DNA of 64,000 nucleotides from Nephrocerus scutellatus (GCA_947095585.1 OX352764.1:75874816-75938815); one strand, 5' to 3'; counted from the stretch's first letter, positions 43,766 through 56,887 are shown. Numbers and translations: made by a program. The notes: generated by a model not told the origin, from the letters alone.

Positions 43766-44339
43766 AAAGAAAATGAGAATTTACACATTTGACATTTTAC
43801 AACAGACCGTTACATCAGGTAGCTACCGAGCGATGATTAAAGGTTTTAAATTACCTGCTTCAACATAGTCTACTGCATGCAATGTCCTTTTTCATTGTAA
43901 AAGTGAAATTCTAAGTTGTTATGCGTAGCATTTTTTTTTTAATTATAAAAATTCGTTGAAAGATGCCAATTATTTACCAAATTAAAGCTTACCGCAGGTA
44001 ACGCGAGAAACCCATGTGAACTGCAATAAAAGTTTGGTTGCAAGTCAACAAAAAGGTCTATCGCTTTTAATTGTGAATGTTCAAAAATCGGAGAAAAATA
44101 GAAAAAAACTAATTTTGTATTAATTTGTAGGGAAAATATAAAATTGCCAAAAAAACAAACAACAAATTTCTGTTGATTCGATCGCTACCAAACTTCACAG
44201 GATCACCCGCTGGGCTAATCTGAAGATTGCCTGGACATTTCATCAATTTCTTCGGTCCAGCGGTCTTGGAGTCCATAGATAACATACACACATACCCCCA
44301 TACACACATCGATTTTTATATAATTATATAGATTAGAAG

Positions 44340-44830
44340 CAATGCACACACAAATATGCATTTCTGCTGTAGTTCAGTGTAGTTCCATGCAATGCGCATT
44401 AGCCACACTCGCACTCTTATATAACTTACGTGGTGATGCGGTGATGCGGTGACACGGTGATGGAATTTCACCCCAATCCCTGAGATATTTAAAAAAAAAT
44501 CAGTACAAGTCAGAGTTTCGTAAACTACTTTCTTTCTTTTAATACTTAGTAGATAAATTCTAGATAAAATTGGATATCTAACATCATTTAACGCGAAATA
44601 ATGAACTAGTTTATATGAGGAATCTTTGATTGTCTAGATATAAGTTGTGATAAGGTTAACCGTGATACCAAGCTGTCATTCACTTGTTTAAGTAAATCTT
44701 ACGAATCAATTTAGATCAATAACTAACCTATCCAACTTAGATAGTAAAAGGAGTTTCTCAGCTCGCCATATGGATAATTGTAATTCAGTCTAAACACTGA
44801 ATTATCTTTAAAGCCCAATAGTAACAATTT
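44340..44830. other. Stretch without a gene
   Basis: No gene recognised. A short run of 9-base GTGATGCGG units occurs at about 44430-44460. Confidence 0.5.
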
Positions 44831-44834
44831 AATT

Positions 44835-44983
44835 CACAGAATTAGTAACATTTTTTTGGTGAATTTTTTTTTCTGTAAAAAAAAGAATTTTTTTTTATTT
44901 TTTTTTTGAAATTTGTTATTTCTTAAAAAAACTTTTTTTTTACAGAAAAAAAAATTCACCAAAAAAATGTTACTAATTCTGTG
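44835..44983. repeat. Foldback: near-perfect inverted repeat with about 50-base arms
   Basis: The left arm starts CACAGAATTAGTAACATTTT and runs through GGTGAA, T9, CTGT, A8. The right arm is its exact complement apart from one length difference in the last A/T run. The loop is about 45 bases of A/T. Arms this long and this perfect suggest a recent origin: a foldback or MITE-type element, or a local inverted duplication. No TA duplication was seen at its ends. Confidence 0.9.
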
Positions 44984-44989
44984 AAATTG

Positions 44990-47285
44990 AAAAATTAAAA
45001 CAATTTAATAACTTAGTAAAATTCAAACCTGTGACTATACTCGTGTGCTATGAAAAATTCCGACAAAAATTAAATATAAAAACAGAAAAGCCTGAGAGCA
45101 GATTCTAAACCCTGGACTTCTACATATATATTCTTCCTTCTTCCACTCAGTGCCCTAACTGGTGACCCACCGGAACACATAACAACTTGCAAACTTATAG
45201 TTAGCCAAGTTCTCATTTGAATTCGGCATTTGATTCTGCGTTGGCTATGCGTATATGTAAAAATATGGTGGTACCGCTGATCTTCGGAGTCAATTTTAAC
45301 CATTTTGCACACAGTTGTGGTTCCCGCAACAAAACTATGTCACGGTACCATTGAGCTTTTCTGAAAAATGAAATGGGTTGCTAAGCTGAGATGAACTATA
45401 TAATGGAAATAGGAACACTGCTTACATTTTTTAACTCGGATGAAAAGTATAAATCTAGAATACAAAAATAGAAATAAAAAAGCAGCCCATAACAATGGAA
45501 TTTTTTTGTAAATTCTGTAATCGGAGGTCAGGGCCTAACTCCAATAAGTAGATATAGCACCGATAGGTGGGTGTTAATTACTGCATTTTATTGGTGTTTA
45601 TTTAGTTAACGCCACACTAAACTCATAAATTGTCCCAGTAGAGGCGCAGCTTTTACATCATCAAAATATGACTAACGTTCAAATATGTCGAGTATCATAC
45701 TACAAGTAAAATCATCTCCACGTGTAACTTTACCATAACTTCCACAACAAACTCACTATTTTATTGCTGAATTGATGCCTATGTTACGCTCTTATCATAT
45801 GTGAAGGGCAGAAATTTAATTTATTATATGTATATTGTTACAAACTTAAATAATTTCTATTTGTTACCAATCCAATCCAATCCAACTTTTTCGAATTTTT
45901 TGGTTGCAATGTAACACCCAGAAAAAAAGAATCACAAGGTACTTTTTTCCTCGGCTCTGAAGACTTTATTGCACTTATCAACTAGGATATATCTACAAAA
46001 CCTGACTACAGTATAATTATAAAATTATTCTGCTTTCTTATTTGTTCACTTACTACCACTAGAACATACTGATTTGATAATACAACAAAATCTGTTCAAC
46101 TTTATTTACTCAGACTTTTCAACTGTCAAAAGTGCTTCAATAAATTATACTACATGTCATGCATTCAACATTACATGTTGAGTGTTCTAATCCCATGCAA
46201 GCGCGAAGACAACCACAAACAGTACAAAACTCTTAAAAACTCCTTAAAAGTTGGATCACGATTGGCTGAGGTTGCGGAGAAAACTTTAAACAGCGATAAT
46301 ATTAATATAACCGAACGACATACAAGAAAAAGTTTTCCTGTTTTAGCTTACAGCGCTCCAATTATCTACTTTCTTCACTTTCGCACTTGAGTTTTATTAA
46401 GGCGATCGAAACGGAAATTGAAAGTTAAACAGTTTTCACTCAGATGATATTATACTCGTAGGCCTACAACGGGACATTAAAGTATTTTTCAAACAACTAC
46501 TAAATAGCCCATATGTGCTGATATTTTGGTTGCAGCCATTTTAGTCTAGTTCTTATATAATTTGTTCTTGAATATCCATCATTTATCTATTGTATGCGCC
46601 CCAGATTTTTCGTTTTAAATTTTATTTTATCTAAAAGATTTTAAAAACGTGGTATAAAAAATTTTTATTTTTTTCAAGCAATTACTTTACTTTTTAGTCC
46701 TTTTTAATAATAATAACAATAATAATAAAATTAAATTTTTTTTTATTTATTTTTATTTTATACTCTTTTTTACACTTTGCAATGCAATATTTTATGAAAA
46801 AATCTCATTTATATAAAAAAAATTAAGATACGATTCCAATGTATTTTTTACTCTCATGGATATCATAAATTGTTCCCACTTTTCTCTTATTTGGCAGAAT
46901 GCTTTCTGTAAAGAACGAGTCAGTAAAGAAGTGAGTTGGTGAATAAAAAGACATTGAATTAATATTTTTTAAGGTATTTTGAAGGTAAAATGTGTTAACT
47001 ATTAAAAAAATAATTCAGCTTAGAGTTTGCTGAGTTTGGTGTCCATCCATTAGGATAGATATAATTCGAATATACCAGCGACAGCGATTAATAGATGGAG
47101 TTGAGTTTTTGGATCAAAACTGGTAATAACACTTAACAAAAAGAATTAAAAAGTCTTCGTTTTGTTCCGTTGCTTTGCTCTTTGCTCTAACTGATTACGT
47201 ATCTCCGTTTCGAAACAAAATGAATCACACTGAAGTAATACATGTTCAAGAAATAAATTTAATGTTTATTTCTGTTATCTATAAA
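44990..47285. other. AT-rich stretch; one family A end fragment
   Basis: No gene supported. At 45481-45535 there is a short reverse-oriented family A right-end fragment (copy A13). The patch 45.9-46.4 kb begins with AATGTAACACCCAGAAAAAA, which could be a retroelement end, but I could not pair it. The frame 46154-46390 (78 codons) is not recognised. Confidence 0.4.
45481..45535 (-). mobile_element. Family A end fragment, copy A13
   Basis: AGCAGCCCATAACAATGG and TTGTAAATTCTGTAATCGG match the reverse complement of the right end (GGGTTGTTT block, then AGAGAATTTACA). No other family A sequence adjoins it. Confidence 0.55.
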
Positions 47286-47287
47286 AA

Positions 47288-48035
47288 ACTAGCTTTTCCC
47301 GGGCGCTTTGCTACCCGCACACATGAACCCCCGGGGTGACGGGAGTACTGTAGCGTATAACCTTCCCTCACCTGCCAATAATTTACGTTGACATTTTTTT
47401 AAAAATACGTTTGTAAATCTCATGTTAAAATTGTACCTTTCTCCCCTTCCATATATACCTATAACTTTCCCCTACCTGCCAATAATATATCTTAAAAATT
47501 CTAAAAATTCAGTTTGAAAATGTGGCTGATATTAACATTTTACATTCCCTATAAAATAACTACTAATCAAACAAATGCAGTGTTCGTGACTCATGTGTAT
47601 AAAATTTGAAGAAAATCGGGTTAATTTTTTTAAAACACCTGTATGCAATTTGTGAAATGGTGACCCCTTAACCCAGGAGTCTGACCACTTTCAAAATATA
47701 CCTATTTAGTCCCCATTCTGGTATAAAACCCCTACGCAAAGCTTGAACGCGATTGGTTCATAAGAACATGCAATTTGTAGAAACTATAAAAAAAATTATT
47801 ATGGAGACCCTTTGACTTAGGAGTCTGACCACTTTCAAAAAATGCCTATTATGTGCCAATTATGGTATAAAACCCCTATGCAAAGTTTGAACACGATCCA
47901 TTCATGAAAACATGCAATTTGTAAAAACAATAAAAAAAATTCGTATGGGACCCCTTGACCTAGGAATCTGACAACTTTCAAAACATGCCTAGTAAGTGCC
48001 AATTATGGTAGAAAACCCATATGCAAAGTTAGAAC
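47288..48035 (-). mobile_element. Helentron-like element H5 with 143-base tandem repeats
   Basis: Begins ACTAGCTTTTCCCGGGCGCT then TTGCTACCCGCAC, the usual 3' end of the group read on the minus strand. It shares CCTGCCAATAAT and the CTGATATTAACATTTTACAT block with element H6 at 60.7-61.5 kb. Within it lies one family A-like unit (47585-47640), then the 143-base repeats. Its 5' end is missing, because a LINE 3' region begins at about 48035. Confidence 0.6.
47640..48035 (+). repeat. Three tandem units of 143-144 bases
   Basis: CTGACCACTTTCAAAA-type starts occur at 47681, 47825 and 47968. Each unit has ACCCCTTGACCTAGGAGT, GTGCCAATTATGGTATAAAA, CCCCTATGCAAAGTTTGAAC and ACATGCAATTTGT. No coding content. 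Confidence 0.85.
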
Positions 48036-48037
48036 GC

Positions 48038-50190
48038 GAACGCTTCAACAAGACGGCGCCACATGCCACACATAAAGCTCGCCAAACTATCCAGATATGT
48101 TTCGAATCCTGTATGAGTCAGATGTACATTTGTACTCGTACCTTCGATCGATACAATACTCCCAAGATATTGGAAACTCTCCACTCTCTCTACCGGCTGT
48201 CCAGCAATGTTAACTTGGATTACTGAGTAAGTGCTGATTTTTATTTTGGTTTTGGCAGTACTAATCTTCAAACCCGCAACATTTGCCTCTCTTTCCACAT
48301 TTGTTGTCATTTGGTCCATAATCCTGTGTGAGAGTAAACAAACGTCGTCACCCTAGTGCAGATGTTTGAGTTGAGATGTAAGAGTCCAACGAATTCCTCC
48401 GTTTCCAGTAGATAAAGCTGCGCGAAGTACATCGCTAATCACCAACAAAAAAGTATCGGCGATAGAATACAACCTTGTCGTACCCCACTTAGGATCTCGA
48501 ATTCCTCTAACAGCTTTCCTCTATGCAGCATATGATATTTAGAGCCATCATAGGTTGCTTTAATACTAGATATTAGTTTATCGGGTACACTTCTCCTGCG
48601 CAAAGCGAGCTAGACAAACTGTCAGTTGACAGTGTCAAAAGCCTATTCCTTCGATGTACAGCAGGTGCAGTGGTGACCGAAATTCAGCGCACTGTTCAAT
48701 AATGATCCGCAGGGTGTTGATGTGGTCTACACAGGAGGATCCAGTGCGGAAACCTGCTTGTTCGGCATCGAGTGTATCTTCCAGATGTTCCTTAATTCGT
48801 TCAAGTACTACTTTGACTATTACATTTGCAATTGCAGGAAGAACGCAAATGCCTCTCCAGTTTTCGCACTCCATAAGACTACCTTTTTTAGGGAGCTTCA
48901 CAATCATACCCTTCTTCCACTCGTCGGGGAAACTCTCTGCTTCCCAAGCCCTGTCTACAAGAGGATATAAAAGCTCTGCTGATGTCGTTGGAGCGGCACG
49001 CAGGGTATACCATCTAGTCCTACTGACTTGTTGTTCTTTAGTGCATTGATTGTGGTAGCGGTCTCATCTTTCCTGGAAGTTGAGGTGCGAATTCGGGAAA
49101 TTGTAACTTCCAGCAGCTCCGTTTGATTTGGGTGCATATCGTTGGCGAATACACGGTTAAGGAACGTAGAGAAATGCTCCTTTCATCGCTTGAGCTGATC
49201 CTCATCTGAAACGAGTACGGAACTCTTTGGTGATTCCTAGGCATTCGGATGATATTTCGGGTTCTTTGAACTGATGCAGTAACTGGACAGTAGCTACCAT
49301 AAGTTGATGATCCCGTACCATACCCATGTCAGCTCCTCGTCTGTTTCGGTCGTCTAAAAGATAGCTCCTAAAACGTCGGCTGATCGCTACATGGTCGATT
49401 TGGTTGGATGATGATTGCCTGTCAGTTAACACCCAGCTGACTTTGTGGCAAGTCTTATGCTCAAACATGGTGCCTCCTATGACAAGGTGTTTGGTGTTCC
49501 AGAAATAAACAAATCTTTAAACATTGTCATTTCGTTCGCCGAGGCCGTGCTTCCCAATCACATGTCTGAGACCTTCATTGTCATTGCCTACCTTGGCATT
49601 CAAGCCCCTCATTACAATGACGATATCTCCGTTCGGCGTTGCGTTGAATACAGCGGTTAGCTGATTGTAGAAGTTGTCCTTTTAATCCTCAGTCGAGAGA
49701 TTCGTTGGGGCGTAACACTGTATGATCGTGACGCGCCGTACTTTAGTCCGATAAGATCCTATCACCATGTGGGTGCCAGGAAATTAGGCCTCTGCATACT
49801 GTTGGCGTTAACAGCAGACTCCAGATTCATGGGAACTGTCGGAGGGCTTGCCGGAGTAGAATAACACAGTGTTACATGTTGGGGATTGGTACTCTCCCGC
49901 GTCGAAACATCTAACTTCACTCACTCGATATGTCCAAATTATATCGAAGAAACTCACGTTCCAGTTGAAGAAATCTGGCATTTTAAGGTCCCTCACTTCC
50001 TAAGACAAGGATCGTCCTCACATTCCAGAAACCAATCTTAATCCGGGTGCAATAGCCAAAAGTCGTCATAAATCGCTCATTACTTATCCGAGGCTTTGTG
50101 TCGATTTCAGTAGCGGGCATTTTTTAGTACCGCAGGATGCTAAACCACGTTACCTAGACAAGAAACGCTAGACCGTTCGTACTTGCAATT
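48038..50190 (-). pseudogene. LINE with endonuclease and reverse transcriptase (RTE-like), broken
   Basis: Reading leftward from 50.2 kb: start of the endonuclease (decayed); GTMFEHKTCHKVSWVLTD, NQIDHVAISRRFRSYLLDDR and RGADMGMVRDHQLMVATVQ (endonuclease active-site region, about 49.2-49.5 kb); the linker ATTINALKNNKSVGLDGIP; then RT motifs KLPKKGSLMECENWRGICVL, EQAGFRTGSSCVDHINTLRI, SGVRQGCILSPILF-like, DDVCLLSHRIMDQM (catalytic) and GLKISTAKTKIKI. It ends in VERVESFQYLGSIVS. The whole EN-RT order is kept, with frequent shifts and stops. The clade is RTE-like by motif style. Confidence 0.8.
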
Positions 50191-50194
50191 TTAG

Positions 50195-52960
50195 CCTACA
50201 TATATAAGGATTTATACACATAGTTGCCCGAGGAACACCACTATGAGGTAAAGCAAGCACTACACCACGAACTTGATTGTTGCGCTACTGGCTCAAACCA
50301 AGTTTTGAGCAGTCAGTAGTTTCCCGATCAATCGCAATGCAGATCCCCAATCCCAATGCAGATCCCCTAATATGTTTATACAAAATTTTCGCCAACGTTG
50401 ACACAGGCCATCGGACAGCACCTCTGACGACTTAATTCGAATCGACCTCAAGATATGACTTCTAAGATACCATTTATTTTCCTGCTCGTTAGAATCAGTA
50501 AAATAAAATATTCCTCTTTTTAAAACTCGAATGTATTGTTAATCTTTACCAGCGATAAACCGGCGTCACATGCCCCATGAAAACATTTGCATCGTAGCAG
50601 TGCTGTCCTAGGAATATTCCTTCGACACTTCATGTTTTTTTTTTTTTTTTTTTCAAAAACTCTAAAATCACTAGAGAAACAAAGTAATATGACTTTTGTG
50701 CTGTTAGAAAGTAGTGCTATACTTCCTTAATTTTTCATTCTCTCTTTTATCCTGCATGCGTTACATTAATTTTTTAAAAATCTAGCTCAATATCAGTTGC
50801 AAATGTCCAATATAAAGTTGAAATACATTGTCAGAATATTTTCTAAAAGTATGATACATATGTGAAATTCAGATTTTGTCTGCCTTTTGATTCTTTCGAG
50901 TTATCCACTTAATTCGGATTTTTCTCATGTAGCTGGTTTGTCCTTATCTATAGCAACGGTATAGATATTCTTAATTTTTGTCCTTCACATAAAACATATA
51001 ATACTGCCTGCTTTCTTGTACTTATTTAAGCCCTTAAGCCATGTGATGATCTGCAGCTGAGCGCTTCGTTATCGGACTTTCAAGGGGGTTGACCCTCTAT
51101 GAGTTGCTTTATTTCAAAATACCGCTTCGGCATATATTACCGTCCGATGTTGTTGATGTATACGACTGTACCCGCATTGTATGCGCATTGTGGGGCAAAA
51201 TTAAAAAAAAATAGATTTTCTTATTTATTTTGAATAAAATCATGATGGACCAAATATTCACAAAGTTCTGTTTTTATTAGTTTTTCGCAAAAATTTGACA
51301 TCTTTGAAGTTAAATAAAACGGAGGAATACGGATAAACGGAGAAAGTCTGAGATACACTTTTCTTGCTTGACTTCATAGTTCGTTGAAGGTATTCCTCCA
51401 TTTTATTATTCACATATTTAACTTTGGATTTTAGGTCTTAAACGAAGTGAAGTTGCTTCGTGATAAATAAAAATGTACTCGTAGAAAGTAAAAACTCAAT
51501 GCCCATATAGTTTGTTGTAAAATGGAACTGCTAATTTTTGGCCGTTATAACAGCAACATATTTTCTTTGTTGTAAGCGTAGTTTTTAGTCGTTTCAGCTA
51601 CTGTTGAACCCTTCACGGAACTCAATCTATCATATAAAATGGGTAAACCTAAGTGACCAACTAATACTAGATTACTTTCTTTCTTTCACTTTCAAACTGT
51701 CACTGAACGATTTTCAAGTGAAAACATAAATACAGTAGACTCGGGTTAGTATGAACATTAAGTTAAGTTTCACCATTATTCAATAAAAAAAGCAATGTCG
51801 CAAGGCGCAATTATGTTCCAAATTACTCAAACCGTTCCACTGTGCTTAGACGACGGCATAAACGTAACAAAACTGAAATGAATGTTTGTCACAACTCGGA
51901 TGTCGACAGCCGAATGGAAAAGAGATTTAGAGTCAAGAAGTGAGCTCTGATAAAGAAAGGATGGAGACTATTGCGCTTGCTGTTAGTTACGTACTTGTAG
52001 TAGTTAAATTTAGTGCTTTTTTGTGAAAGATTTTGTGTCGCTCTGTGTTTCCCACTTATATAATTCTTCCCAAGTGCCTGCTGAACCTGTGATGCATCAT
52101 CATAATCATGCACTTTCTAAAACATAGAATTTCGCCTGCATTATGTAGTAGTAGTTACGGGATTTTAATGTGACATTGTGCACTACTCCCGCACTACACC
52201 TTTGAGTTTTCTCGGTGTGAAAATAAATATGTTTATGTTGTGAAACTTTATGTGCTCGTTCTCATACATGCATATGTATTTCATTGAGGGTTTTTTCTAA
52301 GCAAATCTTATATAATGAAAATGCATGAAAAGCACAGTGCTTCTAATTACTACACTTGTGTGTGTGGAGTTTTTAAAAAATATTTTTCTTTTTGGCGTTC
52401 ACAGTTTGTGAGGCAACCAGTACGATTCCGTGCACTGTTATTGTGAAAAGTTATTAGTTCGTAGTTCTCATAAAGCATTGCTTTGACAATCAAAAAATGT
52501 TTACGAAAAGATTTTCTCTAATTAAACATATACAAGTGTATGGAGGGATAAGAATTTATGTTTTTCTCTCACACAACTCGGGTCAGTGAGTGGCAGCAAT
52601 AGCAAGATATGAAAAAAATTTTATTTTGTTCTCAATATATGTAGTCAATAGCTAGTTGCCGTTTTGGAAGACAATAAAGAAAGTAACAGATATATCGAAG
52701 GTAGGGGTTTTTAAGAATATTTATTTGTAGAAACCAATTTTTTTCTTGTATGGCACGGGTGACTACTACTACTAATATCTATCATGTGAATACTGATAAA
52801 AACTGATAAAATTATTTGAAAATCCACAGCTTCCTCCGTGCCTAAGTACAGGATGTACGCTGAACATGTACATAAATGTCATTTACATACTGCTTTGGCT
52901 TTTTGTGGTTTTAGTGACGTTTGCCATTTGCAGAACTTACGACACTAATATTTAAATACC
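50195..52960. other. AT-rich stretch without a recognisable gene
   Basis: No gene supported. There is a T run of 19 bases at 50635-50653. Other sequence is of unknown origin, possibly host intergenic. Confidence 0.45.
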
Positions 52961-52974
52961 ATTCGTGGCAAAGT

Positions 52975-53160
52975 TTTTTTTAAGTACCTATGAATGGAAT
53001 ACAATTTTTAACATCATTCTGGTTAAATTTGGAAGGTATCGGGCCATATTGCCGAGGGGCTCCATTATTCAATTTTATTCAAATTATGTACGCAAGGTAA
53101 TCACTGATAACAACACTTTCTGTAAAAATTTGGAAATCTCCGCTATGGGGCCTAGAGCGG
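52975..53160 (+). mobile_element. Family A remnant, copy A12
   Basis: One and a half decayed units (AAATTTGGAAGGTATCGGGC, GCCGAGGGGCTCC, ACAACACTTTCTGTAAAAAT). No ends remain. Confidence 0.5.
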
Positions 53161-53164
53161 AAGC

Positions 53165-55275
53165 GGAGCGGAAGGAAGGTGTGAACTATAGATCGATTGA
53201 TATAAAAAGATTGTAAAAAGTCATAAACTCCAGACCATATGTAATCATTAGAAAAAATTTGTACTTTTTGGTCTTGGCCTACTACAGAAAATCTCTCCAC
53301 CGATCCTGATTGCGAACCAATGTCATCCATTTTACAATTCCTTATTTATGGTCGTGCTTGAGCTGCAATAATGTCTCATCCCTTTAGCTCATTCTACTAG
53401 GTGTCCGTGTAGGAATAGCGGACATCTCACAGAATAAATTTTTTGGTTTCGCTTATCCCCCGTAAAAAGTTAAGTTAAAATGCTATGCACGGACATGTCA
53501 ATAAGTTTCTATTAGAAGATGTCTCAAAATGTAATTTGCAAAAAGTTTGGCTCGCAAATGGTCTGCAAAGAACATACTCATACTATCTGTAGCAGTATGT
53601 AGTATTTTCTCTGTCTGTTTTTAATACTCTTTTTCGTATGTTTGGCAACGCTGCAACAGCTGCTTCAAATAGTTTTCCCTTGTGAACTTTCGCTCATAAA
53701 AACTATCGTACTTTTTTTTTGTTTTCCCCTCCATTAGCCAACTATCATCAACTAGAATTTACTTTTGAACGCTGAACATTAGGAAACGTTCATTTCGGCA
53801 TCTGTTAAAAAATTTGTTGAGAATTCCAAAGGAAAACTTTTTGTTACCGCTTGGTAATTAAATAAAAACGAAAACGGTATTATTAGCTTGCGGTACATCG
53901 GCTGCTAAACTGACCAAATTACGAGTGGTTATACTTACTTCGTAGGAGCAACTTTTTCTACACATAAGCTCAACTTTTACATCGACCAAATTAAGTGTGA
54001 ATGTTTTGATATTTTTCCTGTTGGTTCATAATGTTAAAGATGACAAATAACATTTTCAAATCAAATAAAAATCTTTAAAGCACTTGGCTGGTAACATAAA
54101 AAAAAATAGCCAATTAAATTTGCGATTCCTAAAAAGAATTAATAATTGTTAACACAACTTTTAATTTTAATTTATTTTAACGTCAAAAAGGTACGATTTG
54201 CACTTGCGGAAGAATGTGTAGAAATTTTGCCAGCAATTTCAGATATGATGATTATGAGATTTTTTCCCAGTTGTATATAAAATGATGTACACACATTGTT
54301 AAGGACAAAAACAATGAAAGAGAGAAATATTAAAAAATTCCACACAACAGTAAAACCAGCACCTACTTACCCAAACCACACCAACAACTTATAATTAAAA
54401 ACGGAAGGCTGTTTGAAATAATTATCATTAGCGGAGTTTTCTGTGCTTCTTTATACCGAATAAATGCAAAGGATTGTAATTAGCTCCCAACAACTACGGT
54501 TTCCAGATTTGTATTCATGCAATATTCAGTCCGAGCTAAACAACCAAAATGGAAGGAAACTCTATACAACAAATTCTGCTTAAATTGCAAAAGTTGTTGA
54601 GTCAAATTTTTACCAACTTTTGCATTACAACATCAACTTATTGCTGTTAAAAGCGGGGGAAATACAAGTGCTGTTTTAAAGTTTGCTGGACCAATTTCCG
54701 TGAAAAAGCGCTGCTGGCAGTAAATTCTATGAAGTCAGAGATGTTTTAAAAGCTGAATATCGCTAAGACATATCAATGAATTTATTTCTTTTGTAAACAT
54801 ATTTTTGCGACGCGATCAAATGCAACAAATTCGTCAAATAATGGAAAAAAAAAAAGCACACGCCCAGTGGTTTCGCACTGTAACCGTCGGCAGTCACCTC
54901 CAGGGTTTATTCTTTGCACCGGAGCGCTACAAATTAAAAAGTTGTTAGTGCGTTTGGTTTTAACTTTTTAAATAAATAGCTGTAAGCCACGGCGTTATCT
55001 GGGAACCTTCCCACGCCCCCTTAAGACAAAAACAATACCTGGAAATAGCTAAAATAACAGGCGTTGTCCGGCTGTCCCCTTCCACCAAACTGAACCCCAC
55101 TAAAAATGACCACCCCAATGACCCAACAGCAATTAACCCTTCCCCCACACCACAAAATCTGCCACAAAACTTACCTGCCACTGACCCAAAACAGTAAATC
55201 GGTCCAGTAGATTCCAAGATTAGCGTAACTAATTAAAAGTGTAAACTTACCTCTTCATATAATTGTAAAGATAAT
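53165..55275. other. Stretch without a recognisable gene
   Basis: Mostly AT-rich. A C-rich patch at 55000-55200 gives an open minus-strand frame of 85 codons (54960-55217), which I take to be compositional. No repeat match with other parts of the window was seen. Confidence 0.4.
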
Positions 55276-55281
55276 AAAATT

Positions 55282-55533
55282 ACGCGCCGCGACTCAGTGG
55301 ATAAGTGCATGGACTTCTGAGCAGATGGTTTGTGGTTCGAATCTCAGGAACACCAAAAGTAGTTTTCCCGGTCCCATCCCCAGCGAATGTCTGACCAACG
55401 TCCGAGAGTAATAACTTGTCACGGAAAGCTTCTCAATTCGCTGTTCGGATACGACATTAAATTGTAGGTCCCTTCCATTTGTATATGCACAACACAAATG
55501 GTCGCGAGAAGCTAAGCCTTGGACCCCAACGGC
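55282..55533 (+). mobile_element. tRNA-derived SINE, copy S5
   Basis: GCGCCGCGACTCAGTGGATA (A box), GGTTCGAATCTC (B box), then the AACTTGTCACGGAAAGCTTC tail and CTAAGCCTTGGACC. The ATT end is lost. Confidence 0.8.
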
Positions 55534-55539
55534 TATTTT

Positions 55540-56485
55540 AACGCCCACGCTTGACGCTTTTATTAAGGTACCGCAGTAACGCGAAATGATATGAACACAG
55601 CCTGTATATTACAATATCTGTCTTGCTCGGTGCGTATACTGCCTATATATATCAAAATCAAAGCCACTTGTTCGGTTTTTCCCTCATCATCGGTCAGAGA
55701 ATATCCCACAAAATTAGCTCGAGTTCCAAATATTACGATTTATATTATATTAATGTATCTCCTCCATTTAGCTAATTTTGTGGCTTCTCTTATCAATACA
55801 TTTTCATGGGCTAGCTGAGAAGTATATCTCGTCGACTGCAAAATTATGGTGCACATCTGTGGGTGGAAGATGAAACGAATGTTATCAAGATATATGAAAC
55901 AAGATTTTTGAGAATGAAGCATTTTGTTGCATTTTGAGGTTGGGTATTCGAGATTTTACTTCTATACATATGGTGTGTAAAGAGGTGATTCTGACAACTT
56001 CGTTAAAGCACCTTTATTATGCTTGGCATAGCGTTGTCGGTAAAAACTAAGGACAAGGTGTGATAAAGACGATAATTCTGTTGATCATTACTATGCAACA
56101 ATAAAAGCTTCGCAAAACATTCCAAGTTCGTGCTATTTTACTAAAAAGAAATCTGTGAGGTTAGCAGTCCCAAGATTGGTAAACTTTAAGCCTTTGAGGC
56201 CACGACCCACGGATATTATGTTAAAGAGAGGGACGGAGAGACGGTCTATTTAAATGGTGGAAATAGTGTTAAAACATTGATAAGCAGGAAACATTTCTGC
56301 AATATTCTAGCGATTGTTTCTGTAATATTTTTGTTAGTAAGTTGGGCCGCATGGTTCTATTTTCTGTCTAGTCTGGGACATCTAAGTAAATGGAAATTAT
56401 ATCGGAGGAGATTAAAACAATTTTGCATCGTTTTAGTTTTAGATAATGGCTGAAGCCGAGATACGAGTATATTGATGCCAAGCTC
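55540..56485. other. Stretch without a recognisable gene
   Basis: No gene or repeat recognised. Confidence 0.45.
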
Positions 56486-56492
56486 AAATATT

Positions 56493-56772
56493 TGGCGCGG
56501 CAGACCGTTGCGGTTTAAGGACTAGCTTCTCGTGATCATTCATGTTGTGTATGCTATATCTTTGCACACAAATGAAGGGAGCTACAATTTATAATCCCTA
56601 GGTCCCATATCCCAAAAGGCGGGTTAAGAAGCTTTCCGTGACATGTTATTACCTTCAGAAATTTGTCAGAAATTTCGAGAGGTAGGACCATGAAAAATAC
56701 TTTTGGTCTTTCTGGGATTCGAACCCCTGCCCAGAAGTCTAACGCACTTACCACTAGAGCTACAGCGTCCCG
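56493..56772 (-). mobile_element. tRNA-derived SINE, copy S6
   Basis: Reverse orientation: the right side has the tRNA-like head (AGAGCTACAGCGTCCCGC is the complement of the A box end; GGGATTCGAACCCC is the complement of the B box). The left side has the GGCGCGGCAGACCGTTGCGG end. The head shows several base changes, so this is an older copy. Confidence 0.75.
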
Positions 56773-56887
56773 CAGAATATTTTATTAGCTGACGATAAAT
56801 CACCGTTTCGACGACTTTTTATGAATGGATATTAGTGCTATGTGTCAAACTATTCCGGAAAAGTCCTAAAATATAGGATATATAACA

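Larger units (their letters stand above)
41910..44335 (-). mobile_element. Helentron relic H4 with helicase gene
   Basis: The left end (3' end of the element) is ACTAGCGACCTGCCCTTCGC then ACGGGTAGCAC. The right end (5' end) reads, on the minus strand, TCTATATAATTATATAAAAA then TCGATGTGTGTATGG, followed by a GGACTCCAAGACCGCTGGAC block. Both are typical of insect Helentron/LEP1-like elements. At about 2.4 kb it is far shorter than an autonomous Helentron, which needs Rep plus helicase (usually above 5 kb). No Rep domain is visible, so this is a deleted copy. Confidence 0.7.

Noticed and set aside
45835..46400. An LTR starting TGTAACACCCAG
   Set aside because: No matching end and no target-site duplication could be found.
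54960..55217. Minus-strand frame of 85 codons as a gene
   Set aside because: It reflects a C-rich patch on the plus strand; the protein is low in charged residues and shows no motif.
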